64,000 bases of DNA. Origin: Pleurotus ostreatus/Saccharomyces cerevisiae fusant. Lineage: Eukaryota > Opisthokonta. The notes under the pieces were generated by a model that was given only the letters and a program-made list of their open reading frames with translations, was not told where the DNA came from and searched no databases. The DNA is taken from positions 103,009 through 167,008 of the forward strand of contig JAMQCK010000027.1 of NCBI GenBank assembly GCA_024196135.1, written 5' to 3'. The position numbers and the translations under genes are program-made. Of the stretch, positions 22,460-33,083 are shown in pieces. Every line of letters begins with the position of its first letter. The first letter of the stretch is position 1.

Positions 22460-22546
22460 TGTGGGTCCACCACGTGATTGTTCGGTGTTTGCCGGGACGT
22501 GAGATTGGAATTCGATGCAGCTCTCGCCTGGCGAGATCTCTTTTGA
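22460..22546 (+). repeat. Direct repeat flanking copy D, left member
   Basis: Begins GTGGGTCCACCACGTGAT and shares TTCGG, TGCCGGGA and TTTTGATCCT-like blocks with 24354-24436 in the same order. It contains a CACGTG E-box. The two members flank secreted copy D. Confidence 0.55.
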
Positions 22547-22992
22547 TCCTCTTCGTCTACTCCTCCATCGCCTGAAGTTGCGAATCGCGCCCTCTATCAA
22601 GGCGCATTTCCCCTGTCAGACTATGTGGCTGTCTTTCCGACTCGCATCCTCGCACTGCGCCTCTGTACTTACCTTTACCGACCCGCCCTCGTCGAAGCTC
22701 AGCAGGACGCCAGCTTGCAGCGGCCTCCTGCTGAAGCTCGTGTCTTTGGACGCGGATTACTCTGCCTGTATTGTACTGACAGTCCTGCCATCCTCGTGAC
22801 GTTTCATCAGGCTAATCGCGCTCGTCCAACGCTCGTCGTCACAAGATCCCTCGCGCGCGCAAGAATACCATGAACAACATCCTTCTATCAGTCGCGGGAA
22901 GCCTAGCCAGAGCATCAGGTCGTGCGCCATCGGTAGCTTTCAAGATCGATTTCTACATCCTCTGCGTGGCGACGGAACTCCTCCGCATGAAG

Positions 22993-23041
22993 GTACAAGC
23001 CCTCCCGCGGAGTTTCAAGCTTCTCGGTATGAAGGTCTACG
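22993..23041 (+). repeat. Upstream block shared with copy B
   Basis: Plus-strand partner of 17081-17128; it lies about 226 bases before the copy D start codon, in the same orientation relative to the gene as the copy B block. Confidence 0.7.
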
Positions 23042-23163
23042 CGCCTCCTCTCGCGGGGTAATCCCGTCCATCCTCCCTCGCTAGCCATCCCGTAGTCGTC
23101 GCATCCATCTTGACCTGCCCGCAGAAGCTTCATGACAGTGGTACGGATGCACCTCTACTTGGC

Positions 23164-23210
23164 TTGTAACGATACTCCCACTGGATTTCTCCCTCGCAGC
23201 AGCATAAAAA
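23164..23210 (+). promoter_or_regulatory. Upstream element and TATA box of copy D
   Basis: TTGTAACGATACTCCCACTG at 23164-23183 closely matches the copy B element (GGTAACGATATTCC). The TATA box CATAAAAA follows at 23203-23210, about 57-64 bases before the start codon. Confidence 0.55.
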
Positions 23211-23266
23211 GGCGCGACACCGCCCATCCTTCTCGCTCAACCACCTCCCTCCGCCCTCAGTCCAAA

Positions 23267-24156
23267 ATGAAGTCGACTTTTTCTTCAATCTTCATCGCGC
23301 TCGCGGTCTTCCTGGCCATGGCCCCGACTTCTCTCGGACAATCGACGGCATCCCCTGCTCCGCTGAAGACGCTACCCTACATGTTTACGCTCGCCGCGCT
23401 GAACACGACTCTCCCAAATGCCAACGACACCGGCGTGCCTCTCGTCCTGGGTCACGAATGTGCGCAATCATACAGAAAGCCCGGAGCTGGGCTAGTGTGC
23501 CTGGACACTGACTACTGCCTAGTTTCCCTTCCTGGTTCGACGTTGTTGATAACGTCGGTGCGTCCTAGAAATTTCCTCGAACCCGAGCACTACGCTGTAC
23601 TACGAGTCGTTGGTGTTTACGAGTCGCTGATCGCCGATCTGCGCGAACAGACCTACGCGTCCTGGCCTTACAAGGAATATTACAACATCAGTCTTGGGCT
23701 TGTCGGCGGCGCGATGCACGGCTATGACACGGCAAGTGCGTGGTGTGTCCTTCACGGCGTCGGTCTTCCGATCCATTGCCAATGAATCCTATGTTGATAT
23801 GCATATGACAGTCAACGCATCGCTAGTTGTTTCGGGACACGCAATGACATGGCTCGGTTCCTATCTGAGCTCCCCCGAGACAGATCAGTTCACTGCTATT
23901 CATGCCTGTGAGTCTTCAGAGATAGTGGCTTGGAGGTCGCCTTGAGATCGAGCTAATTCCCCGCACAGCGCGAGGGCATAGATACGCATCGCTCGCCGCG
24001 CATGGGCAGAATGCCCTTTGGTCGCTCTGCCCGACTGGGAACAAAGATGGGAAGAATGAGGTGTTTTATAACATCTCGTCGGAAAATTCCCACTCTTCCG
24101 TCGTGGTCAAGGACTGCTACAAGGTCACCTTGCAAATCATACCCGTGCCACACTGA
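23267..24156 (+). CDS. Small secreted protein, family copy D
   Basis: The signal peptide MKSTFSSIFIALAVFLAMAP ends before TSLGQ; the core is LKTLPYMFTLAALNTTLP with NANDTGVPLVLG. Exons then give STLLITS, YASWPYKEYYNISLGLVGGA, NASLVVSGHAMTWLGSYLSS, DQFTAIHA, GHRYASLAAHGQNALWSLCP, NEVFYNISS and KDCYKVTLQIIPVPH, stop at 24154-24156. About six exons, about 200 aa when assembled. The conserved Cys pair and sequons are present. It is closest in layout and promoter to copy B, which is on the other strand 6 kb away, so an inverted duplication is likely. The function is unknown. Confidence 0.75.
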
Positions 24157-24353
24157 GAGGTCGATATCGCGGCAGGTCTTAGCAGAAGATTCGAATCTCC
24201 CCTCTGTATTTAGTGTACTCTAGTATCGTTCTTGTTGAAGGGAAAATTCTAAAATTGCCCCGAGGTTTAGGCTCAAGTCCGTGATGCTTTTTTGTTTCTG
24301 ATCTTCGTTGCATAGAGCCTTTCAGTCCTTTTTTCTGCCGCGAAGCCGTGCGT

Positions 24354-24436
24354 GTGGGTCCACACCACGTGATATTTCGGAATCTGCCGGGAAGTCACGC
24401 AACGTTGAACTCAGGTCGGAAATCTTCTGATCCTTT
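24354..24436 (+). repeat. Direct repeat flanking copy D, right member
   Basis: Begins GTGGGTCCACACCACGTGAT and matches 22460-22546. The rest of 24157-25039 holds no gene; its last part is the promoter of the NmrA-like gene, with TATAAAG at 24971-24977 about 65 bases before the start codon. Confidence 0.55.
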
Positions 24437-25039
24437 GCACTCCTGCGAGCAGCCCGCATGGCTTCGACAGTGGCTAACGACTGGGGACTATACTAGCAAG
24501 CTGCTGCTGCCAACGTCTCTCACCCGCTCTGCAATCGAGCTACCGTTGACGCAGTGTCCGTCATTATCGACCTGAGCCCGATAGAAGCCCTGTAGAATGC
24601 AGGGCATGGTGAACGAACGCTTGTTAAGGAAGAACTGGAGGTACGAGTATATTCCCGAGCGCCTGTTGCTTATTCTCACTGGCAACCTTCGCAGTTTCTG
24701 TCAGCTGCTTCGCCGATTCGGGTCGCTCGTCGGACTGGGATTGGTAAGACAATGAAGACACCCATATAAGAATTGGATACTGCCTATATTGGCACCCAAC
24801 AGTAGCCTATATTCGAGACCAATCCGGTCTAAGTGGGTCGCCGCTATGGTCTTGCTGACGCTCACCGTCGGCTGATTCCCAGGAGGTCTGAATGGCCCCG
24901 CCGTGTCGGATGCGCTACCGGGCGTGGGCATCATGTAAGCGGTTAGCAAGCCTGGCGGGGGAGACTGCAGTATAAAGAGAGTGAGTAGGTGGGTAGGTTT
25001 GACTGTATCGAAGACAGTCCAGATTCCTTCATACTCAGC

Positions 25040-26357
25040 ATGTCTGCATCCAGCGAGAGCAAGCCCCGTGTCGTGGTCATCGGCGCCACCGGCAGTACTG
25101 GCACCAGCATCGTCAATGGTCTGCTGCGCTCTGGCAACTTCGTACGTGCCGCTCTTCTTAGACCGATGGACTGCCGTAGCTCACATAACCGGTCCCCATA
25201 GCGCGTCGCCGTGGTTGTGCGCTCCGCGAGCAAGCCGGTCGTGGTCGACTTCCAGGAGCGCGGCGCAGAGGTGCTCGTGCACCCGGACCTGACAAAGGCG
25301 TCGCACGACGAGCTAGTCGCGCTTTTCAAGGGGGCGGACATCGTGGTGTCCGCGCTCACCGCGTACCTTCTCGACACGCAGCGCCCGCTCTTCGCGGCAG
25401 CGAAGGACGCCGGCGTCAAGCGCGTCGTGCCGTGCGACTGGTCTTCGCACGCGCCGCCGGGAGCGATGCTCCTGCAGGACATGGTATGCGTCGTCCTTTC
25501 GCCTTCAGGCTCAGATACACGACTTACCGACCGTCATTTTCAGAAATATGACATCCAGAAGTACATCCGTGAGCTTGGACTCGGATACACCGTCATCGAG
25601 GTCGGGATTTGGCTGCAGGTCAGTAGGTTTCCGCCCCACTTTCCTGCCCACTTTCCTGCCCTCCTTTCCTTACTTTCCGCCTACTTCCGCTTGTTCCTCA
25701 ACAACATAATTACCCGCGCCCCAGGTCCTCCTTCCCTACCCGCCCTCTTACGCCGGTCGCTCCGGCATCGTCCGGCTGTCGCACACGTTCCACGAACCGG
25801 GCGAGGTGCCCACCGCCGGCACCGACATCAACAACATCGGCGCATGGGTCGCGCTGATCCTCGCCGACACGCGCACGCTGAACCGCACCGTGTTCGTGTG
25901 GGAGGCGCAGGCGACCCAGCGCGAGCTCTACCGGCTGGCCGCAGCGAAGGGCGTCGACGCGAAGGCGCTCGACAAGGTCGTGACCAAGGTGCGTGGGCCG
26001 ACTTACCTCTTCTGCTTCCGATTGTTTGGCCAAAGAGGCGGCTTCCACAGAGAGATCTGTGGCCCGTCGCGGAGGCAGGGTGTATGCGCCGTCTAAGAAG
26101 CTGACGTCCCATGGCAGACCACCGAGGCCGAGCTCAAGACGAAGGTCGACGAGGGCGCGCGAGCGGGGCCCACCGCGCTCCGCACGCGCGCCCTGCCGGA
26201 GTACGCGTACAGCATGTGGTACCGCGGGGACAACACAGTAGAGCGCGCCGTGCAAGACGGCGCGCTCGACGCCCGCGCGCTCTATCCGGAGCGTGCTGTC
26301 CTGAGCCTCGACGAGTTCGCGCAGTCGTGGTATGGGAACATGCTGGTGCCGGCTTAA
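25040..26357 (+). CDS. NmrA-like NAD(P)-binding reductase, copy 1
   Basis: Isoflavone-reductase/NmrA-type short-chain dehydrogenase-like protein. It begins [20 protein letters not shown] with the GATGxTG dinucleotide-binding loop, then [14 protein letters not shown]. Exons continue [108 protein letters not shown] and a C-terminal region ending SWYGNMLVPA. Roughly six exons, about 310 aa, usual for the family. The small substrate, if any, is unknown; some relatives are redox sensors rather than enzymes. It is convergent with chitinase 1, and a close paralogue sits beside chitinase 4 at 59032. Confidence 0.85.
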
Positions 26358-26886
26358 TGGGTGGAGCGACATGGGAGGGGGCGAGCAGAGAGAGAGGTGG
26401 ACAGATAGAAGGAGGCAGGAAGCCAGCAAGGTCGAGCGATCGGAGAATGACCTGTATCTGTATTTCATACGAAGATATTCTCGATGTGCCGCTCGGAGGG
26501 CTGTTACAAGGTCACTGACAAACTCAACGCTAAGCCCTTGCAATGGAACCGAGATTCGGACGTCTTGTTCATGGCGATGGGAAGAGCGAGGTATGAGACC
26601 AAAGGAATGTCGGGGAGCATCTGAAGGAGTTCGAGCCAGCGGTGAAAGTGTACGGAATCTTGCCTCCCATATAACTCTCGAATCTTGAACATGTCACTCA
26701 ACCAGGCAATACGAAGGAAGGAGAAGTCGTGCGAGACGCAGTTGCATCCGATAAATAAGTTAAATAGTTAACGAGTGACTATACAGTATGAGGCGTTATA
26801 CCCATGGTAATCCTTCCCAACGATTACAACCAATGAACATGTGCGTCGTAAGTGGCGTGGACCCGTCGTCGCTCAGAGCGAGGCGC
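26358..26886. other. Convergent interval between NmrA copy 1 and chitinase 1
   Basis: Holds the 3' ends of both genes; no further feature is supportable. Confidence 0.45.
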
Positions 26887-28490
26887 TTAGAGCGAGTTGG
26901 AGCGGGTGCGGCGCATGTGCGAGCGGCGCGCGGTGGCCTGGCCGAGGTTGTTCTTGATGTTGTCCCACTTCGAGTTCGGGTAGCTGCGAGGATTGTAAGC
27001 ACGAGGACAGCGCAACGGAGAGGGATAACTCACTTGATGTGGTTCTCCGTCGTGTCGAGGCTGCCGAGCTTAGCAGCGGCGGCGGTCACGAGGCTGTCCT
27101 GGCCGGTCTTGTCGGTCGAGAGCTCCCAGAACATGGTGCCCGCGAGACCCTTGTCGACGGTGTACTGGCCCTTGGCACCAGCGATCGCGGGCGTGTCGTA
27201 CGAGATGAACTGGCGCTTGGTCTTATCGTACGAGTACGAGGAGATGGACGTGGTGTTCTCGAAGACCTCAGCACCGTCGAAGGGCAGGTTCTCGTACGAC
27301 CAGACACCCTCCTGGGTGGTGCCCGTGCCGACGCCGTTGTAGGTGGCACCGAGACCGTCGGTGTCCTCGAAGCCGCGGCCGTAGACGGGGATGCCGAGGA
27401 CGACCTTGTCGGTGGTCGCACCGGCGCCGGCGTACCAGTCGAGCGCCTGCTGGGTGCTGACGTTGTTGATGCCGTCGGGGTAGACGTTGGCCTGGTTGGC
27501 GACGAAGTCGAGCCAAGCACCGGAGTAGTCGTAGGCCTGCAAACGAGTTAGCACGGGAAAGAGGATGTAAATAGGAGTGAACTGACCATCAGGTTCCAGT
27601 AGTTGAGCGCGGCGTCCATGGTCTTGACGTCGAGGAACTGGTAGTTGCTCTCGCCGGAGCTCACCGCGACGGAGAGCTGGTACGGCTGGGCGTCACCCTT
27701 CTGCTTCTGGAGATCGTCGAAGGCAGTACGGAGCTCAGCGAAGAGCTTGCCGTAGCCGGTACCCTCCTCAGCAGAGGCCGGGAACTCGAAGTCGAGGTCG
27801 ATGCCATCGAAGCCGTAGTCCTCAATGAGCTGGACCGCGTCCTTGACGAACTGGGCGCGGGCAGCGTCGTTGGTGACGAAACCGAAGTGCCCGTCCTGGG
27901 ACCAGGTGTAGCCACCGACGGAGAGGAGGACCTTCAATGAGCGCTTGGCGAGCTTGAACTTGTACATCTGCTTGAGGCAGCCGTACAGGTTGTTACCCGC
28001 CTCGGAGGTGTCGTCACCGTCGAAGGTGATCTGCTCATCGGCCCACTCGTCAGAGAGGAAGAGGTGGCCGGTGGCAGGGTCGATGTCGGCGAACGAGTAC
28101 AGAATGTCTACCGGACGGTTAGATAAGATCAGACTACCGCTTGAGGAGGGCACTTACGCGTAAGGTCGTCAGTGACGATGTCGGTCGGCATGAAGTTGCC
28201 AAGACCATCGTAGATAGCCCCTGAAAGATTCGTTAGCCCTATTCAGGCATAAAGAACGAGGCAGGCTCACAGTTGACGTAGTAGGCAAGGTTAACCTTGC
28301 CCGCGTCCTGGCGACCGAGCATCGTGCGCTTGGAGACCTGGTTGACCTTGGGGTTCTCCTGCTGCGCCTGGATGCGCATCGTCTCGTTCTTGTTCGACGG
28401 GATCTTCATCGACTCCGTCGCGGAAACCGAGGAGACCACGGAGAGCGCGACGGCGGCGAGGAGCGAAAGGCGGGCGGCGTTGAAGGCCAT
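26887..28490 (-). CDS. Secreted GH18 chitinase 1, without binding module
   Basis: Five exons (28271-28490, 28158-28220, 27587-28107, 27034-27536, 26887-26983) give 467 aa in one frame. A signal peptide ending SATE is followed by a propeptide (TESMKIPSNKN motif) ending at the dibasic VSKR. The GH18 barrel has YYVNWAIYDGLGNF, LTHILYSFADI, SVGGYTWSQ, catalytic DGIDLDFE (the DxxDxDxE motif with its acid/base Glu), MAYDYSGAW and GTMFWELSTD, so all key residues are present. It should hydrolyse beta-1,4-GlcNAc polymers outside the cell. The end is basic (TARRSHMRRTRS) and lacks the CBM found in the paralogues. Roles in wall remodelling, autolysis or mycoparasitism are inferred. Confidence 0.92.
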
Positions 28491-29180
28491 AGCGATAACT
28501 TAAACGAAGGATGGGACAAAAAGAAGGAAAGGGTACGTGAGAGATGGGCAGGCCTCAACCGAAGGGGGCGTAGGGAATGGGGAGAACTGAGCGCGGCGCG
28601 CCATGGTATTTGTACCGGCGCGCGCGCAGGGTGGGCGAAGGCGCGATGGGTGCACATATGATCGTATGGCGGCGGGCGCGGGCTGGCACGTCAGGTGCGC
28701 AGGTTTCAGAGGCGGGGTTCGAGATTTGCGTATGAGCGCGACGTGAAGCGGGCACACGGAATAGAGTGGCACGGAATATGCAAGTCTACGCTGGTCGATG
28801 CGCGCCTACCGTGTTTTCTCCTCATCTTTTGGAGCTGCAGGGACAATCCTTGCCCTCCTCTGCTTTACTCACCTCAAGAGAATAGTCGCACAGAGACTCA
28901 CAGAGCACGTCGGAGGCACCCCGAGCAGAAAAAATGACGAAAATCGACCCCCGCCGCTTCCCGCCAGACGGCCGCAAGTCATTTGCATGCGGCGGAAAGA
29001 GGCGACGATTCAGTGAATCACGGCGCCCAACAAGACAGTGGAGCTCCCTGCTGCGCTTTGGGCGTCTATTGCTTCAGGGCTGGATAGAGACGGTCGACCT
29101 CGGACGATTGGCTGCATGAATTGGCCCGGGTGGGCGCAGAGGAGGACGTGTGGGCTGATGCGCAGGAAACAATGCCCTCC
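28491..29180. other. Upstream region of chitinase 1
   Basis: No gene is supportable. A TATA-variant GGTACAAATA (minus strand, 28607-28616) lies about 118 bases before the chitinase start, in the same context as GGTACAAAAG and GGTATAAAAG before chitinases 2 and 3. Confidence 0.4.
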
Positions 29181-29188
29181 GACTTGGC

Positions 29189-29929
29189 TAGTGTTGTCGA
29201 CGATCCGAGCTAACTCGGGTGGCGATCCGAGTCGAGTTGAGATCGCTTGCCTGAACAGGCATGCGAGTTGATGGGAACTCGGATCGAATCCCAACTCGAT
29301 TCTCGAAATTCGCTGATATACTCGGCCACTGCCTGTACGCCTCAAGGCCTGCTCTTGAGGGAAGCTGCAGGTTTTTGCGCTGCTATATCTCGGAGACCAC
29401 CTCGTATGAAGCCCCGATGGGGTCGAAGGCGACCACGCCGTACCTCTTGCCCTCGGAGGCGCTCGAGATTCCAGAATTTTCGGCCTCGCTGTCTTCGACC
29501 GAGGCGGGCGCGATGGCGCCTCTAGATTAGCAGGTATCAGCTTCTACCGCCGCTATAGAGGCCATAAGTAGTCTCTTAGGTGTCCTTTCCATCTGGAAAT
29601 GCCCGCTACCCTCGAAAACGGCGTTGAAAGCATGTGACTGTTCGACTTGATATCATTTCTCGAAAGGATTTGTCTGCAAAGCGCATCTCCCATGCTTACA
29701 GACACACAACAAAGTTGATTACCTTCCCTCTCTCAAAAGCTATCGGGGGCCTATACCATCCCTGCATGCAGAACCCATTGTTGCTGCACGCTGGAGTGCC
29801 TTTCGGCAAAGTCCGACAATATTGATGGGAATGGCCGAGCTGAACTCGACTCAACTCGACTCGGATCGTTTCTATTTCTTCGCATTTTCTAACTCGACTC
29901 GAATCGAAATCGGATCGTCGGCAACACTA
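29189..29929. mobile_element. Non-autonomous hAT-like transposon (MITE)
   Basis: The 741-base element is bounded by terminal inverted repeats: left TAGTGTTGTCGACGATCCGA, right (reverse complement) TAGTGTTGCCGACGATCCGA, one mismatch in 20. It is flanked by a perfect 8-base target duplication GACTTGGC at 29181-29188 and 29930-29937. The TAGNGTTG-type terminus and the 8-base duplication are hallmarks of hAT elements. The subterminal regions carry many copies of ACTCG/CGAGT, as expected of transposase-binding repeats. No transposase reading frame is present, so it would need a transposase in trans. The clean duplication suggests fairly recent insertion. Confidence 0.85.
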
Positions 29930-29937
29930 GACTTGGC

Positions 29938-30203
29938 CGGCGGGAACGCGACCGGATCAATCCGAGGCGAATTTTCTCCCAGGGTTGAACTGCTCGCTGT
30001 TAGCGGACTTGAAGCTTGACTGCTGTCGTCGGTAGTCGACAAATTCTTCCAAACTTTGCGCTATCGAAGAAGGAAATGGTCGATATATTCCTAGTGCGCC
30101 GTATCCTGTGACCACATGTCAAGCCACCCGCCAGCTTGACGGTTGCACGGCCGCCTCGCTGTCCTCTCCAAATACTGATACCCAATTCTCATCCCACCCA
30201 TCC
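29938..30203. other. Interval downstream of the transposon
   Basis: Short stretch between the right target duplication and the 3' end of the RBM18-like gene; it probably includes that gene's 3' untranslated region. Confidence 0.4.
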
Positions 30204-31703
30204 CTACGTCTTCTTCTTCACGATCTTCACGCCCGACAGTCCCTGCTTCTTCTTCGCCGGTGGTGCTAGCGTCGGCTTCGTCGCTACTGTCGATGGCGAC
30301 GGTCTCAACGGCTTCAGCGTCGGAACCGCCCCTTGGAAAGGCCGTATGGGCGGCGCAGTCGTAGACAACGTCCGCGATGGCATAGCCGGTCGACCAAGGA
30401 GCCCTTGCACGCCTACGGTCGGTTTAGAGGGTGCTGGTCGCACAGTGGGCGCCGTTAACGACGAGTATGGCGTTCCCAAAGAGGAGGTTGGCGAAGGCTT
30501 ATGTGTTGTCTGCAGAGACCCGAGCCCATTCGTCGCTTTCGTCTGCACCGGCCGCTGCTGCGTCGGATGAATCGACGTATCGCCCACGGTCTCGCGCGGA
30601 GCCATCACGCTCTCGAGTGTCGGTGGCGGTTTTGCGGGCAACGACGGGTGCAGAGGGAGGGGTTGAGATGAGATGGCATGCGATGGCATAGAGACATGGG
30701 AAGGGGGCTGAGGGGATGCCGGAGGGCCTTGCTCGGAGGTGGTTGATGCCTCAGAGGTCGGCGCGGGGGGTTTGGGCCCGTTCAACGCGGTATCTGCCTC
30801 CATTTGACGAAGCTTAGCCTCCATCTGGGCGATCTTGTCACTGAGAGCATCGTCAGCCAGCATATACTATGATCGAGACAAGCCAGACTCACCCATTCCG
30901 CCTCGCCTGCGCGCTCTTGATGATACTGAGCGCCGTGGGCTGGTGCTGAGATCGATGCTGATATGACGCGCCGTCTGCGGGTGCGTGTTGTGCGTGAGTA
31001 ACCACTAGGCGCCGGCCGCGAAGTAGGCGATCGTGAGTGGCGGCGAGGGCGTTACTTGCTTCCTGGGACGAGTGTCAGAGGGCTGCTAGGTGAAGCATAT
31101 ATGGAGTGACAGAAGCGGAAGCATGGAGGACGACAGATGGTTTCAACGGATGGGGAAGGATGGATGGGCGAAGCAGCCCAATGCAAGCTGGAAATCGAGC
31201 GCCGCAGGTGTGGATTTGGGCGTGCCGAGATGTCCATACATGTAAATGCGTGCGCAAGCGGGGAGAATAAGCAACAGAGCTCGACATAAAGCATATATGC
31301 TTACCTGTGCATTGGCATACTCCACGAACGCGTACCCGCGCGGCTTGCCGCGCTGCGGGCCGGCTTTGTGGAAGAGAAAGTCGAGGCGAGTGACTTTTCC
31401 GTACCGTTGGAAGAGTCGTATGAGCGTGTATCTGGGAAGTCCGTGTCAGTGATCGTCTTTGGGACAGGCGATAACGCACTCGTCAACCGTGGGATGCAGA
31501 TTGCCGACATAGAGCCTCTCCTTCAGCAAAGGGCGAGCTGGCGCGGATGTGCTACTACTGGGAGGGAGCACGACAGGTTCTGCGGTCGGGTAAGAGAGAT
31601 GCGTGTCGAGGTCGACATCCATGTCGTCCAGCATTGTGCCGCTCGTCGTGGCCGTCGGCGCCTCAGGCTCCATGATGGTTCGGAAGGACAAGGAAATGCC
31701 CAA
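30204..31703 (-). CDS. RBM18-like RNA-binding protein
   Basis: A single RRM close to the N-terminus: RNP2 ERLYVGNLHPTVDEYTLIRL, then RYGKVTRLDFLFHKAGPQRG, RNP1 PRGYAFVEYANAQ, and after an intron EASNALAATHDRLLRGRRLV. The FDFLFHK..G...G.PRGY.FV pattern is characteristic of the RBM18 group. After the RRM come a short coiled segment (SDKIAQMEAKLRQMEADT) and about 190 residues rich in Pro, Ser and Thr ending in a Lys-rich tail (SGVKIVKKKT). Four exons; intron 2 (31063-31304, 242 bases) is far longer than the roughly 55 bases usual here. The start is taken at 31703, although an internal Met at about 31673 is possible. It is divergent from the cullin-like gene 115 bases away. Confidence 0.8.
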
Positions 31704-31817
31704 ATGGGGAATGGGGATCGCCGAGGAATTTGTGGCGCTAGGTGAATCTTATCTCGCAGTCCAAGCGGCTCGTCGTCTACCTCGACGTCGGACGCCGAAC
31801 CGACACGAACGCGAATA
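31704..31817. promoter_or_regulatory. Compact bidirectional promoter
   Basis: Only 114 bases separate the start codons of the divergent RBM18-like and cullin-like genes, so both promoters must be within or overlap this interval. No TATA box is evident. Confidence 0.5.
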
Positions 31818-33083
31818 ATGGCAGACAAGGGCAAGACCGTCGTGCGCACGGTGCCGCCGCCGCTTCCGAGCCCAGCCACGGGGAGCGCGAACCCGGCGAG
31901 CTCGCTGCAGGCGCTGTGGCCCTACATTTCGCCCGCCCTTGACCACATGTTTACCGCTCCCGCCGAAGACGAGGACCCCGCGCGTGCACCTGCCATCGAC
32001 GTGGGCTGGTACTCTGGCATCCACTCGAACGTGTACAACTAGTACGCCACCCTGCGCGCTTCCCCTCCCTGTCGCCACTAACACCTCCCTCCCAGCTGCA
32101 CCGCGCAAAGCGCGACCGCCGACTCGCTCTCCGGCGCGGACCTCTACACCCAGCTCGACCGCTACTTCGCCGCGACCGCGCGCGATGTGCTGCTCGCCGC
32201 CCCCGCCGCGGACGCGTCGCCGCCCGCCGCGCTTGCCCTCCCGCGCTTCCTCGGCCCTGCGTTCGCGCGCTACAACGCCGCCGCGCGCGCCGCGGGGCGC
32301 CTGCTGCACTACCTGGACCGCCACTACGTGAAGCGCGCGGTGGACGAGGACCGCGGGTGGCTGCGCGCGGCGGACGCGTTCGCGGGTGCGCCTCCACCTC
32401 CCGGCCTCCCACGCGCGGAGCTGGCGGCGAGGCTGCGCGCATATAGGCTCATAGTGCTGAAGTCGTGGGGCTGGGATGAGGGTGAGGGAGACGCTGCGGC
32501 GCGCGCGCTGGCAGAGGCAGCGGCGGAGGCGGGCAGTGCGCCTGATCGCGTCGTGCCCGTGAACGCGATGGCTTTGCGGCGCTTCCGCACGGAGGTGGTC
32601 GACCCTCTGCTCGCTGTGCCGAAGGCGAAGGGAAAGAAGAAGGCAAAGAAAAGGCCGGGCGCGGACCCGCGTGGGCGGCTGGCACGCGCGGTAAAGGCGC
32701 TGCTCGAGCCGGAGAATGAAGAGCAGGAGAATGTGCAGCCGGCCGAGGATAGTCAGGGCGAAGCCGGCGGAGGAAGCAGCGCCGCCGCGCAAGGCAGCAG
32801 CGTTGGCATTCAAGGCAGTGGCAGCGCGTCTGCGTCCGGTAGCGTTGCTGCAGGAAGCTCCGCTCGCGCGTCCGGCAGCGGTGGCGGTGTCTCGGCCAGC
32901 AGTAGCTCTTCCGGCTCATGCTCGAACTCCTGCATACGTCCTGCACCCTGCAGCGACGAGGAGCGCCTCCGCCTCGCCCAGGATCTGGCCAACATGCTTC
33001 GCCTCGTCGGCGTCCGCCCGGACCATCCCCTTCGCAAGAAGCTTGACGGGTTCGTGCGTGCGCGGGCGATGGCCAAGGTGTAG
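31818..33083 (+). CDS. Cullin N-terminal-domain protein lacking the cullin-homology and neddylation domains
   Basis: Two exons (31818-32041, 32096-33083) joined by a 54-base intron give 403 aa. The N-terminus matches the start of CUL1: SLQALWPYISPALDHMF, then IHSNVYN joined across the intron to YCTAQ, SGADLYTQLDRYF, FLGPAFARYNAAARAAG and LLHYLDRHYVKRAVDEDRGW. These are the first cullin repeats, which bind Skp1/F-box adaptors. After about residue 250 the sequence becomes a Lys-rich, then Gly/Ser/Ala-rich, linker and ends with a helical stretch RLAQDLANMLRLVGVRPDHP. There is no Rbx1-binding cullin-homology domain or Nedd8-site winged helix (normal cullins are about 750 aa). It might act as an adaptor-sequestering SCF inhibitor; that is inference. 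Confidence 0.75.

Noticed and set aside
14377..24156. Secreted-protein copies read as one secondary-metabolite or effector operon
   Set aside because: The genes are on both strands with separate promoters and no biosynthetic enzyme among them; local duplication explains the clustering.
24465..24560. tRNA-like D-arm sequence (TAGCTC..GAGC) on the minus strand
   Set aside because: No T-loop (GGTTCGA-type), wrong spacing between acceptor and D stems, no consistent anticodon stem.
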